43,517 nt of DNA from Bacillota bacterium (GCA_021287065.1 JAJTBE010000076.1:1-43517), one strand, 5' to 3'; counted from the stretch's first letter, positions 16,455 to 25,141 are shown. Translations and numbers: made by a program. The notes: generated by a model from the letters alone, not told the origin.

Positions 16455-16762
16455 ACCAGGCTGGCTTCTTTTAGAATCTGATGAATACTTTCTCTGATCA
16501 AATCAAAGTTTTTTCCAAGCAGACTTTTTCTTGCAACAAGTATCAGATAAAAGCCGTCCCGCCGGAAGTCTGTCAGCCTGACAACCTCCCGTATCTGCCG
16601 TTTGAGCCGATTCCTTTTAACGGCGTTTGCCAGGGATTTACCTACGCAAATTCCTGTCTTTATTAGATTTTCTCCAACAGGAAGCAGGTATAAAGCTAAT
16701 CTGGATGTAACTATCTTTCTGCCTCTGGCAAAGACATCTTCAAAATCCCGTCCGGACTTCAA
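16451..16762 (-). CDS. rnpA: Ribonuclease P protein component
   Basis: The 103 residues carry the RnpA core, including [12 protein letters not shown] near the start and the RNR-type motif [16 protein letters not shown] (about 47-62). This basic protein binds RNase P RNA and helps trim tRNA 5' ends. The start given is TTG, which has no good ribosome site. The reading frame is open upstream, and family members usually have a few residues before LKSGRDF. An in-frame ATA at 16783 overlaps the rpmH stop and lies about nine bases after GGAAGAG, so the real start may be there. Confidence 0.92.
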   Translation of the reverse strand: MKSGRDFEDVFARGRKIVTSRLALYLLPVGENLIKTGICVGKSLANAVKRNRLKRQIREVVRLTDFRRDGFYLILVARKSLLGKNFDLIRESIHQILKEASLV

Positions 16763-16779
16763 CTTGCCCGACTTGTACC

Positions 16780-16914
16780 CTATGCTGTTAATCTCTTCCT
16801 GCCCTTTGTCCTTCTGCGTCTTACAACATTCCGTCCGGACGAGGTGCTCATTCTTTTGAGAAATCCGTGCTCTCTCTTACGAATCCTTTTCTTGGGTTGA
16901 TAGGTCCTTTTCAT
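16780..16914 (-). CDS. rpmH: Ribosomal protein bL34
   Basis: This 44-residue gene starts [15 protein letters not shown] and continues through HGFLKRMS, then an Arg/Lys-rich helix, and ends KRLTA, a textbook L34 of normal length. It is part of the large ribosomal subunit. GAGGAAAAAG precedes the ATG, and a near-consensus promoter lies about 70 bases upstream of it. It heads the rpmH-rnpA-yidD-yidC-jag operon. No dnaA gene lies next to it, unlike many bacteria. Confidence 0.97.
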   Translation of the reverse strand: MKRTYQPKKRIRKREHGFLKRMSTSSGRNVVRRRRTKGRKRLTA

Positions 16915-16990
16915 CTTTTTCCTCTTCTTCCAGTTTAGGATATTATGTTATGCAAAAGCTCTTTTGTTCAAACGCTCTTTATCGAGAATT

Positions 16991-17020
16991 ATTATAACCA
17001 TACACTTTCCGTCATGTCAA
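16991..17020 (-). promoter_or_regulatory. Consensus sigma-70 promoter of the rpmH operon
   Basis: On the minus strand TTGACA (17015-17020) is followed after 18 bases by TATAAT (16991-16996). Both hexamers are perfect. The leader to rpmH is about 70 bases. CATGTC-AA-GACATG overlaps the -35 box as a small dyad. Confidence 0.85.
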
Positions 17021-17036
17021 GACATGATGAATTATT

Positions 17037-18290
17037 TTATTGATTGCATTTTGAACCAACAAGAGCCGTGCAAAGCTGATAAACTCTAAAAAGCCCATCA
17101 GCACTGATGTTTTCGGGTTTATCATTCTTCGAATGAATGTCATGCAAAGTTTTGTCAAATTTGCAATTTGTCAGAGTTACTGCTTCATATCCCCTGTGGG
17201 ATACGGGCAGGGAATCATACCCTGCCCCCGCTGGAGAATACATACTTCTGAACACTATATTGACACTCTTTGCAGCTTTTTTCAAATCTCCCGTTAACTC
17301 AGAAGCTGTTCTGATTTGCGGGATTCCGTATCTGTCAACAGCCAGAACCGCTCCGGTACCACCAACACTGTCAAGATTGACAAATACAGTATTTTTTTTA
17401 TCAAGTTCCTTTTCAGTCTCATTGATGTATTTAACAACTCCGATAAGCCCCTCTTCCTCGGCTCCTGTGGCGACAAAGCGAAGATTCAGACCCTCCGGCG
17501 GAGACTGGACATATTTTTCAAACAGGGCGTTTAAAACAGCTAATCCTGAAGCGTTGTCAACAGCTCCCGGCGAAAAATTGCCGGACCTTACATAATAAAA
17601 AACAGCAGAAAGCACATTTAATAAAAGTGCCGCGATTACAACCAGAATGTTAACACGCAGAACCCAAATCTGTATATTGGCATTCCAGTTCAGCATCGCC
17701 TGCCCTATATAACCGGCGTAAACAATCGAATACACTGACACAAGCAGAGTCAATGAAAAAATCAGACCTGCGGCATAAAATCGTGTGAGAAAACCGATTG
17801 CCTGAGATTTTGAATCGTGGTGAGCCATAAAAATTATGGTTTTTTCAGCACTCTTTCCTGACGGTTTTATCACAGCTTCCACATTAGCTGAATTAATTTC
17901 ATTGGAACTCCGTCTTGCATAAAATCGATCGATCCAGCGATTCCAGCGGGTTCCGCTCAGAACTCCGGTTAAAATCAACACACCAAACAAAACCGGCAAA
18001 TAACAGTAAGGCTTCTGCTCTACAAAAAACAGAAAATAAGTGTCAAGCACTACTGAAAATGTGAAAAATGCAACAAAAATGCCTTTAAGCACTCTCGGAG
18101 TATCCTCTGCGTAGGAAAACTCCATCTGCTTTATTTCACAATCCGTTCCCGGATTCTGTTCTTTCAGACTGCTCCATTCTTTTACAATGCCGTCTCTTAT
18201 TTTTTTATCGCCTTCACTGCCTGCACAGCGGGGAAATGAATATTCCCTCACTTTTTCCGCAAGACTTTCAGGGCTGACCTTTTCCGCCAT
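17037..18290 (-). CDS. Membrane-anchored M28 family metallopeptidase
   Basis: The 417 residues combine an M28 aminopeptidase-type zinc domain with membrane segments. Hydrophobic stretches lie at about 68-90, 96-112, 170-195 and 208-233. The zinc-site landmarks are AHHDS (His157, Asp159), GAVDNASG (Asp245), GAEEEG (277-281), NLDSVG (Asp307) and DIHSKND with the final His. The catalytic domain is split by the transmembrane insert, which follows the first metal motif. The start overlaps closely with the end of the dehydrogenase gene (one base between), so they are co-transcribed. Peptide trimming is inferred from the family; substrate is unknown. Confidence 0.9.
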   Translation of the reverse strand: MAEKVSPESLAEKVREYSFPRCAGSEGDKKIRDGIVKEWSSLKEQNPGTDCEIKQMEFSYAEDTPRVLKGIFVAFFTFSVVLDTYFLFFVEQKPYCYLPVLFGVLILTGVLSGTRWNRWIDRFYARRSSNEINSANVEAVIKPSGKSAEKTIIFMAHHDSKSQAIGFLTRFYAAGLIFSLTLLVSVYSIVYAGYIGQAMLNWNANIQIWVLRVNILVVIAALLLNVLSAVFYYVRSGNFSPGAVDNASGLAVLNALFEKYVQSPPEGLNLRFVATGAEEEGLIGVVKYINETEKELDKKNTVFVNLDSVGGTGAVLAVDRYGIPQIRTASELTGDLKKAAKSVNIVFRSMYSPAGAGYDSLPVSHRGYEAVTLTNCKFDKTLHDIHSKNDKPENISADGLFRVYQLCTALVGSKCNQ

Positions 18291-18291
18291 A

Positions 18292-19431
18292 TTAAACCTG
18301 CCGGATACTTATTCCTGATTTTGCCAGTTCGTCAAAAAGCGGTTCAAAGGGAATCGAATACTCCTGATAGAGTGTTCCCTTTGTATTGATTATATTTCTG
18401 CCAATGAGAAGCGCCACTGCAGCAGCAGGGAATGCGGTCATTCTCATCATTGCCGTAAGCTTATTCTCCCTGTCGAAATAATCAATATGCTCCTGAACGA
18501 TTGTTTTTCTGACTCCATCCTTTTCCCCTTCTGCGGTTACCCGGAGAAGTATAACATCGCCGGAATCAGGGGGAAGATTCTTTTCAAGGGTTTTCTCAAG
18601 AACTTCTCTCGGTGTGATTTTGCATCCCCTGACATCCATTTCTTCCATACCCGTCAGTCCGATATCCATCAGGAATTTAATATAGCTGCAATGACCCGGA
18701 TATCTGATTGTCTTATAATCAAGATACCCAACCTTCTCCCTGAAAGTATCGGTGAGTGTTGAAATGCCTCCAGAAGTGAAGAAAGCCTCCATTTTGCCAA
18801 AGGGCAGTTCGAACTCAATTTCCTCAAGCCCCTGCATACTGTCGGTTTCTATAACCTCATGACCGGAGATTATTCTTGCTTTTTCAATATACTCGTTAAT
18901 CAGCCCCTTTACACTGAAAACAAGACTGTAATTAAGCGGAGGTAAAGGATTAACCGGAATACCGCCTACCCTTATTTTTATGGAATCAGTCTTATCAAGT
19001 TGATTTAAGGCTCTTGCGGAAAGAATGCTGACCAGCCCCGGAGCAAGCCCGCAGTCGGGCACAATTGTGATTCCCGCTTTTTTTGCATCTTCTGACAATG
19101 CAAACTGACTGTCAACAACATCATGGTTTCCACCCAAATCCACCAGGCTGCATCCTGACTCTATGGCAGCCCTTGTATAAACCGGATTATGATCATATGA
19201 AGTTGCCCCGATTGCCACATCACAACCAAGCATCAATTCTTTTACTCTGTTGATATCTGATGCATCAAATTCAACAGGAACCGTTTTTCCACCACCATAC
19301 TGCTGCGCCATCTGTGAAGCAAAATCAATATTTTTGTCAGCAAGAACTACTGACTCAACATCCTGCTTCCCTGCCAGAAAAAATGCAGCAGCTCGGCCCA
19401 TCATACCGGAACCAAGAATTAAGACTTTCAT
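18292..19431 (-). CDS. Saccharopine/lysine dehydrogenase-like oxidoreductase
   Basis: This 379-residue protein has a Rossmann NAD(P) domain with the loop LGSGMMGRAAA (6-16). The saccharopine-dehydrogenase-like catalytic half contains the DLGGNHDVV and PDCGLAPGL motifs. Length and motifs resemble L-lysine 6-dehydrogenase of Geobacillus, but saccharopine reductase or carboxynorspermidine dehydrogenase are close relatives and cannot be ruled out by eye. AAGGAAAA precedes the ATG. It stands between an S10 carboxypeptidase and an M28 peptidase, which fits a role in degrading amino acids released from peptides. That link is inferred from position. Confidence 0.85.
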   Translation of the reverse strand: MKVLILGSGMMGRAAAFFLAGKQDVESVVLADKNIDFASQMAQQYGGGKTVPVEFDASDINRVKELMLGCDVAIGATSYDHNPVYTRAAIESGCSLVDLGGNHDVVDSQFALSEDAKKAGITIVPDCGLAPGLVSILSARALNQLDKTDSIKIRVGGIPVNPLPPLNYSLVFSVKGLINEYIEKARIISGHEVIETDSMQGLEEIEFELPFGKMEAFFTSGGISTLTDTFREKVGYLDYKTIRYPGHCSYIKFLMDIGLTGMEEMDVRGCKITPREVLEKTLEKNLPPDSGDVILLRVTAEGEKDGVRKTIVQEHIDYFDRENKLTAMMRMTAFPAAAVALLIGRNIINTKGTLYQEYSIPFEPLFDELAKSGISIRQV

Positions 19432-19451
19432 GGTTTATTTTCCTTTCGATG

Positions 19452-21005
19452 TTATTTCTGTTTGTAAAATTCGCCAATATCCTGCCTGAATTTTTTCAGC
19501 GCATTGATATTGGTATAGAACATATGACCACCGTCATAAAATCCGAATCTGATATTCTTTCTGCGGCTCGGATCAAGCTCAAGCCTGTTTACGGAATAAA
19601 TAGATGAAAAATAAGGTGTGCAGAGATCGTAATAACCGCAGGCTACAAACAATTTGAGATATTTATTACGGTTCATGGAATTAGCAAGATTCTGGGACTG
19701 ATCCAGAAAACCAAAACCGGCTTCCACAGCAGATTTATAATTCCAGTCTCCTGTATTTTCTGAAAATACATTATACGGAAGATCATTCACATAATTCAGA
19801 CCTTCACGGATATAGTCATTTACAGCCGCTGAGAAAGGGCCGCCGAGAAAAAATGTGGGATCATTCATAGGCCAGGGCATATCTTCAGGAACCTGATCAA
19901 CTCCGAGAAGTCTGCCGTCATAGTATCCCAGTGAACGTCTATCATTTTTGAGCAGTTCTTTTCTGAACCGATAAGGTTTGACCCTGTAATTGCTATTGAT
20001 AATAAACTCTTTGGAAAGACCTGTGTATGATGCAAGTTTTTCCACCATCTCATCCCTCTCCTGCGGAGTAATGGAGGAGCCTTTTATAAGCGCCGGCATA
20101 TACTGGTTAACCGCCCAGCTCTCAACTTCTTTCAGGGTTGCTTTCAAATCCGACTGATACTTAGCCGGAAGCTTTTTGTGATACCAGGCGCTTGTAGTAT
20201 ATGAAGGCAGATAGAGAATATACGGAAGATCATTGGAATCAGTTTCGCAGAAAGCCTGATAGTTAAGAGCCTGCGAAATCATAATGACTCCATTTAAGTG
20301 CATTCCGAGATTGTTCTGCAAATATGCCGACAAACCCGCAGCTCTGATGGCTCCGTAACTTTCACCTGCAACATATTTCGGTGAGCCCCATCTTTTGTTT
20401 ATGGTGATATAAAGACGAATAAAATCTCCGACAGATTCGATATCTTCCCTTACACCCATAAACTTTCTGAGATCCTTTTTATCTGCAGCCCGGCTATATC
20501 CGGTGTCAACAGGATCAATAAACACCAAATCGGTGAATTCAAGCCATGTGTATTCGTTGTCAACAAATTTATAAGGAGGCGGAGGCAATTCGCCCTTATC
20601 AGTAAGTTTCGCTCTTTTCGGCCCGAGAGCGCCAAAGTGGAGCCAGACTGATGAAGAACCGGGACCGCCGTTAAAGGCAAAAGTAACAGGTCTCTGACTC
20701 TTGTCAGCTACATCTTCTTTTTCGTATGCAATAAAGAAAATTTTGGCTATTGTCTTTTCCTTATCATCCTGAACAGGCATATAACCGGCCGTAGCCTTAA
20801 ACCGGATTATCTCATTTCCGAGTTTTATCTGATGATGGGTAACAGACAGATCTTTCTGAGAAAACCCCTTCAGTTTGATTTCAATTCTGCCGGGTTTGTC
20901 CGCATCTATTGTGTCGGAATCCGAAGCAAAAACTGAAATGGGATACATAGCAAGAACCGAAAATAAAAATAGAAATATTATTGCTGTTAAATTTTTCCGC
21001 AACAT
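19452..21005 (-). CDS. Secreted serine carboxypeptidase (S10 family)
   Basis: The 517 residues begin with a Sec signal peptide (about 1-27, ending VFA). The S10 fold is marked by FNGGPGSSS (oxyanion region, 111-119), catalytic Ser216 in GESYG, Asp460 in CGYYDLCTP and His494 in YDGGHMFY. Such enzymes remove C-terminal residues from peptides and are best known from eukaryotes, with scattered bacterial members. The protein is exported, probably periplasmic or released, since no lipobox or anchor is seen. GGAGGAATC before the ATG supports the start. The dehydrogenase gene follows after 20 bases, and the dispersed element copy 5 lies upstream. Confidence 0.95.
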   Translation of the reverse strand: MLRKNLTAIIFLFLFSVLAMYPISVFASDSDTIDADKPGRIEIKLKGFSQKDLSVTHHQIKLGNEIIRFKATAGYMPVQDDKEKTIAKIFFIAYEKEDVADKSQRPVTFAFNGGPGSSSVWLHFGALGPKRAKLTDKGELPPPPYKFVDNEYTWLEFTDLVFIDPVDTGYSRAADKKDLRKFMGVREDIESVGDFIRLYITINKRWGSPKYVAGESYGAIRAAGLSAYLQNNLGMHLNGVIMISQALNYQAFCETDSNDLPYILYLPSYTTSAWYHKKLPAKYQSDLKATLKEVESWAVNQYMPALIKGSSITPQERDEMVEKLASYTGLSKEFIINSNYRVKPYRFRKELLKNDRRSLGYYDGRLLGVDQVPEDMPWPMNDPTFFLGGPFSAAVNDYIREGLNYVNDLPYNVFSENTGDWNYKSAVEAGFGFLDQSQNLANSMNRNKYLKLFVACGYYDLCTPYFSSIYSVNRLELDPSRRKNIRFGFYDGGHMFYTNINALKKFRQDIGEFYKQK

Positions 21006-21156
21006 TGATTCCTCCGGAATATGATTATTATAAGGATTATTGAGAAGATCAATGTTGGAACCGGTGAAAAAACCCTTTAAATTTATAATTAGTCTTTTAT
21101 GCTTTGTTTCTAAAAAATAATATTGGAGAAATTATTCAATTACGACCAGATAACTC
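21006..21156. other. AT-rich upstream region of the S10 gene
   Basis: It holds the S10 ribosome site and a TATAAT-like box near 21024-21029, but no well-spaced -35. I see no gene. Its right end (21147-21156) is the left target duplication of element copy 5. Confidence 0.4.
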
Positions 21157-21454
21157 CAATGCCACTGATTTAGTAAAAACCGCTCAAATCCCCAATCCGA
21201 TACTCTTGTTTTTCAAGGAAGGAGGTTCGGTGGGAAACCCCGCTTTTCCAAAAAAGCGTGGTTCCCTCTGAGGGTCCCAAATCCCCACTGTCCCAGGTCG
21301 GTCCCCCAATTCAAAAGTTTTGGGATGACGGGTGCCCGCCTGCAGGGTGGGCGCGAGGAAACTTTTTTCAAAAAAGTTTTCTCCGGGAACTGGGCAAACC
21401 GCCCCAATACTCGTGATCGACAAGAAAAATCCATGCCTTAATTCACATGCATTG
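21157..21454 (+). repeat. Dispersed TIR element, copy 5, complete with 10-bp target duplication
   Basis: This 298-bp element starts CAATGCCACTGA and ends in GCATTG. The reverse complement of its end reads CAATGCATGTGAATTAAGG, an imperfect terminal inverted repeat. It is flanked by perfect direct repeats CAGATAACTC at 21147-21156 and 21455-21464. Hairpins A (around 21230-21271) and B (21356-21382) are inside. It has no reading frame of its own. These are the marks of a MITE moved in trans by an unidentified transposase. Confidence 0.88.
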
Positions 21455-21484
21455 CAGATAACTCTGACAGCTAAAAGAATCCCC

Positions 21485-23011
21485 CTACCTTACCGCCACA
21501 ACCTCAATAGCAATCATCAGAACCCCTGCGAAGATCAGGCACAGAGCTATCATAAACATCATTCCGTAGTATCCGCCTGCTGCTGTTCTGTTTTTGCCTG
21601 TTTGTTTAGTAATCTTTGAAATATCGATATAAGGGATGTTTCTTGTTTTAAACACGCCTTCAACTTCAACTTCATCTGTGGCGAAGTCAAGCAGGGAGTC
21701 GTCGTTTCTCAGTATCTGTCTTAAAACAAGGGGGATTTGGGTCTTGCCGTTGTTCAGAAAGAACCAGGGAGCTTCTATGATGTTTTCAATAAACTGAGCT
21801 TCCACCTTACCATTTGCTGTAACTCTCCCCATATCAAACCATGCATCGCCGGATTTTTTTATTTTGAAGATTTCACCTGTCAACCTGATAAGAATCATTG
21901 AACCGAGGAAAATCAGGGGGATGCCGAATAAACCTGACAGACAGAGGGTAATAATTACGCCTTCTGCAAAGAAAAACGCCGGAAGGTATCCGAGAAACAT
22001 CTCGTATTTTAGGTTGTCGGTATCAAAGGGGAGTTTGATTTCCTTATTTTTCTTACTGCCCCGGGATTCCGGTTTATTGAATCTTCTGCTCAGGGAATCA
22101 TGTGAAGAAAACATATTTTCCCTGCGGTAAAAAGCATTGCTTTCCATCAGATTTTTATCAATTTCCGACAGAGAAACATCAATATCAAGCCAGTTTTTCC
22201 ATACAAGAAGATCCTGCATACTCAAAGGATCGAAGGGCATAAGGGGATGCATAGCCATATAGATTTTCTTGCGGAAAGGAGGACCGCTTTTTACGGGCAG
22301 GCAGAATGCTCTTCCGATTTTTTCGATTATCCCTCCTGTTTCAATATCAGCAAATTTTCCGGTTAAAACAGACATATCCGCATCACGATGGCGTTTTTTT
22401 GACAGAGGCATTAACAGAAAAGCTGCTGCCCTGTACACATGAAAAAGAATGCCTCCGGCGAGGAATGAAGTTCCAGCTCCCTTTTTTATTCTCGATTCCT
22501 TTGCAGCATCGGTCATCCAGAATGAGGCAGCAAGAATTACAAAAGGCAGAAAAGCTGCAGCGGAAAAAAATCCGAGATCCTTTCTTTTCATCAGATAGAT
22601 TTCCCGGAGCATCAGCACTTCCAGTTCTTTTTCATTCAGTGTTTCAACGAGTCCGGTGGAAACCACCATTGTTTTTTCTCCCCCAAGAGACCCAAAGGAC
22701 AAAATAAGGGGATGAGATTCACGAAACAGTATAGTATCGCATTTCACGCCGTTAATATTTATAAATGAACCGATATCGTTTTCTTTATTTTTGCGTGCCT
22801 GTAAATCTTCTTCGGATTCTTCCTCAAGTTTAACCTGAAAGAACAGCTTATAAACCGGATGGGATAATTTGAACTGGGCAATCAGAAACAGCAGTGCACC
22901 TGCTGCAGCTACTACAGGATGAACATTCCACAATGACAGCGGAAGTTCAAGCAGCCAGAAGAAAATCACTGACTGAAGCAATATGATAAAAATACAGTAA
23001 ACTGAAGTCAT
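21485..23011 (-). CDS. M48/HtpX-like membrane protein lacking the zinc-binding motif
   Basis: The 508 residues have hydrophobic segments near 5-25, 32-46, 150-165, 183-203, a pair around 345-385, and 480-503. Residues 103-145 align with M48 peptidases: LSFGSLGG, VVSTGLVETLNEKELEVL, then REIYLMKRKD where the family has HExxHxxxRD. The two zinc His are Arg136 and Leu140; only Glu137 remains. The later Glu-containing motif is RHRDAD (207-212). The HP motif near 255 (MAMHPLMPFDP) survives. It is therefore probably an inactive pseudoprotease; its C-terminal half is unrecognised. The start has AAGGA about eleven bases upstream. Confidence 0.75.
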   Translation of the reverse strand: MTSVYCIFIILLQSVIFFWLLELPLSLWNVHPVVAAAGALLFLIAQFKLSHPVYKLFFQVKLEEESEEDLQARKNKENDIGSFININGVKCDTILFRESHPLILSFGSLGGEKTMVVSTGLVETLNEKELEVLMLREIYLMKRKDLGFFSAAAFLPFVILAASFWMTDAAKESRIKKGAGTSFLAGGILFHVYRAAAFLLMPLSKKRHRDADMSVLTGKFADIETGGIIEKIGRAFCLPVKSGPPFRKKIYMAMHPLMPFDPLSMQDLLVWKNWLDIDVSLSEIDKNLMESNAFYRRENMFSSHDSLSRRFNKPESRGSKKNKEIKLPFDTDNLKYEMFLGYLPAFFFAEGVIITLCLSGLFGIPLIFLGSMILIRLTGEIFKIKKSGDAWFDMGRVTANGKVEAQFIENIIEAPWFFLNNGKTQIPLVLRQILRNDDSLLDFATDEVEVEGVFKTRNIPYIDISKITKQTGKNRTAAGGYYGMMFMIALCLIFAGVLMIAIEVVAVR

Positions 23012-23068
23012 ATTAGTTTAATCCTTTCAGATCCCCGAAAATAAAAGGAAGGATATGTTCGGAAAGTT

Positions 23069-23089
23069 ACTGTTAAATTTTTTAACAGT
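23069..23089. other. Perfect 9-bp hairpin in the 182-bp gap
   Basis: ACTGTTAAA and TTTAACAGT pair around TTT. It lies between the lipoprotein gene and the M48-like gene. It may be a weak terminator or a leader structure; the T-tract is poor on the minus strand. Confidence 0.4.
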
Positions 23090-23193
23090 GTTAAATATTT
23101 TTATACATACCGGTGTTCAGATCCTTTACACTTTTACAGAATTCTGATTTCACCGGACTTTCCGGACAACCCTTCCCTGATGTGAAATTCAGG

Positions 23194-24084
23194 TTATCTT
23201 ACTGTGGCTGAAATTCTCATATTTGCTCTTGCATCCACCATTGTTCTGATCTCTCCGCTTGTATCGGCATCGAGGTAGGCGGTGTTGAAAGCAATGACCA
23301 CTACTGTGGTTGATGAAGTGTCAGCGGTGAGAACGCCTGCGGGAATTATGAAACGGACGGTTCCGTTTTCAGGTGCTGTAAGATCGTTGGCAATGAAATC
23401 CGCTGTTGATGAAACATCCACCCAATCAAGGTTTCTTATATCTGAAGAAGCCCAGATTCTGTCATAGGTGTTTGAATCGGTTTTTTTGTTGTAGATTACG
23501 CACAGATATTTTCTGTTGCTGGTGTTCTGGTTGTAAAGGGTTACTGTGTCGCCATTTATGCTGAGATTGTATGAACCTGAGCCAAAGATAATGTCGCTGG
23601 CTTTAAGAGGAGTCATATAGTTTTCGAGATTGAAAGTGAACTCTTTGCTCTTGTCACCCATTACTGCTTTGTATGTTCCGTTGAGAGGCTCCGAAAGGTC
23701 CATTGCTTCTGAGAAATACTGTCTCTGAGCAGTTTCTGAAAGGGGATCTCTGATTTCGCCGAGATCTTCGTTTGATGTGCCGACAAAATAGTTGGATCCA
23801 ATAATGTAACCGGTCATTTTGCTGAGGTCGTGGGTTGTTCCGTTTGTATCTTTAAGAGCAACCTTTCCGATATCACTGATGTCTGTATTGCAAGCGCCGT
23901 AAGCCTGAACGAAATAATTGGCATCTGTGTCAGGTGTTGAATCGGTGTATGCCGTCATAAGCATAGCCACTGTCTGTTTGACGTCGCTGCTGTTGCTGGT
24001 GGTTTCACTGTTGCCGCAGCCTGCGAAGAAAAAGCCGAAGGCAGCAATCGCCAGCAAAGCAATAATAGCGATGTGTTTTTTCAT
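23194..24084 (-). CDS. Lipoprotein of unknown function
   Basis: The 296 residues begin with a type II signal peptide, hydrophobic to the lipobox FFAGC (Cys23), so the protein is membrane-anchored. After a Ser/Thr-rich spacer the rest is beta-rich and Asn/Asp/Thr-rich, with a repeated SSTADF and SSTTVVV theme, and I recognise no domain. CAGGAGGG supports the start. It lies downstream of a terminator that closes the ABC transporter genes, so it probably has its own promoter. Confidence 0.78.
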   Translation of the reverse strand: MKKHIAIIALLAIAAFGFFFAGCGNSETTSNSSDVKQTVAMLMTAYTDSTPDTDANYFVQAYGACNTDISDIGKVALKDTNGTTHDLSKMTGYIIGSNYFVGTSNEDLGEIRDPLSETAQRQYFSEAMDLSEPLNGTYKAVMGDKSKEFTFNLENYMTPLKASDIIFGSGSYNLSINGDTVTLYNQNTSNRKYLCVIYNKKTDSNTYDRIWASSDIRNLDWVDVSSTADFIANDLTAPENGTVRFIIPAGVLTADTSSTTVVVIAFNTAYLDADTSGEIRTMVDARANMRISATVR

Positions 24085-24110
24085 TGAATACCCTCCTGTT
24101 TTTTAAAATA

Positions 24111-24144
24111 AAGAAACATACTTCCTGTTGAAAGTATGTTTCTT
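24111..24144 (-). terminator. Terminator after the ABC transporter genes
   Basis: AAGAAACATACTT (24111-24123) pairs perfectly with AAGTATGTTTCTT (24132-24144). On the minus strand TTATTTTAAAAAAC follows. It also lies in the leader of the lipoprotein gene, so attenuation is possible. Confidence 0.75.
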
Positions 24145-24225
24145 CTTTAGGGGAAGTTATCCTCTCATTTTTTTGTTCAGCCTTTTTTACAAAATGCTTA
24201 CATGATATTTGCAATATTGTTAAAA

Positions 24226-25044
24226 TTAACCGCTTCTGCTCAGTTTACCCGTTCTGCGGGCGTAGTTTTCGCCAAGCCTGAATCCCATATAACCGAGGGG
24301 GAGAAAAATTAATCCCAGAACGAGAAGAATCGTAATATATCCCCTCAGTTCATAAAGTCCTGCACCCTCCAGCAGGGAAAGCCGCATTGCTTTCAGGGTA
24401 TAAGTTGCCGGTGAAAGTACGGAAAAAGACTGCACCCATGCCGGCAGAACCGTTACTTCATAATAAACCCCTGACACCAGCATCAGAAGAGCCTGAAAAA
24501 TGTGAGTCGCCTGAGTGCCTTTTTCCGGCGAAAGCAGCGGCAACACTGCTGCAACAAGTCCCAATCCCAGAAACGGCAGGCTTGATATGGCGAGAATAAC
24601 AGCAGCGGACAGAAAATTCGCTTTACTCAGGTTAATATTCAGAAACTGGGATACCACAAGCAGAATAATGCCTGTTCTCACCAGACCATACATAACCGTT
24701 GAAAAGCAGCTTCCCGCAAGATGGGTTACTCTGCTTATCGGCGCCATCAGTGTATATTCGATAGTGCCTTCCCATCTTTCCCAGGAAATGGTTTCAGCCA
24801 TATCCTGAAAGGTGATGGAGAGGTATCCCCAGAGAATAGCGCCGATGGTCAGATAAAGCGCTCTCTGGGGGTCACCGGCGGCAACTCCGATGAGGCCTAT
24901 GGTAATCACATTAATATTGGCATAGGTAAGGGCAACAACTTCCCAGCCGATATACCTTTTGAAAAGGTTGACCGCCCTTTCGAGAAAAGCTACAAGAGCT
25001 TTGAGTTCATATTTCAATGAGTTTGTTCTGTGTGATTCTGACAT
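24226..25044 (-). CDS. ABC-2 type transporter permease
   Basis: This 272-residue integral membrane protein has about six hydrophobic segments. A soluble N-terminal part precedes NINVITIGLIGVAAG, and segments continue to GYITILLVLGLIFLPLGYMGF. The WERWEGTIEYTLMAPIS motif and the GVYYEVTVLP region are typical of ABC-2 exporters of drugs or glycolipid-like molecules. I start at the ATG at 25044, eight bases after GGAGG; the longer frame from 25107 has no comparable site. It is the partner of the ATPase encoded just upstream in the same direction. Substrate unknown. Confidence 0.88.
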   Translation of the reverse strand: MSESHRTNSLKYELKALVAFLERAVNLFKRYIGWEVVALTYANINVITIGLIGVAAGDPQRALYLTIGAILWGYLSITFQDMAETISWERWEGTIEYTLMAPISRVTHLAGSCFSTVMYGLVRTGIILLVVSQFLNINLSKANFLSAAVILAISSLPFLGLGLVAAVLPLLSPEKGTQATHIFQALLMLVSGVYYEVTVLPAWVQSFSVLSPATYTLKAMRLSLLEGAGLYELRGYITILLVLGLIFLPLGYMGFRLGENYARRTGKLSRSG

Positions 25045-25086
25045 GTTTTCCGCCTCCTTCTGCGGAATTTGTGTGTTGTATGGAAG

Positions 25087-25135
25087 GTTGAATCCGGGAA
25101 AACACACTATTTATCAGTAGTTTCCCGAATTCAAC
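25087..25135 (-). other. Long hairpin between ABC ATPase and permease genes
   Basis: GTTGAATCCGGGAAA (25087-25101) pairs with TTTCCCGAATTCAAC (25121-25135) with a single mismatch, around a 19-base loop. It sits inside a likely operon, so it may stabilise or process the message. It lacks a T-tract, so it is not a clear terminator. Confidence 0.5.
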
Positions 25136-25141
25136 ATGTTT

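Noticed and set aside
16900-17036. A replication origin near rpmH
   Set aside because: The rpmH-jag block often lies near oriC, but there is no dnaA or dnaN and I see no cluster of DnaA boxes here.
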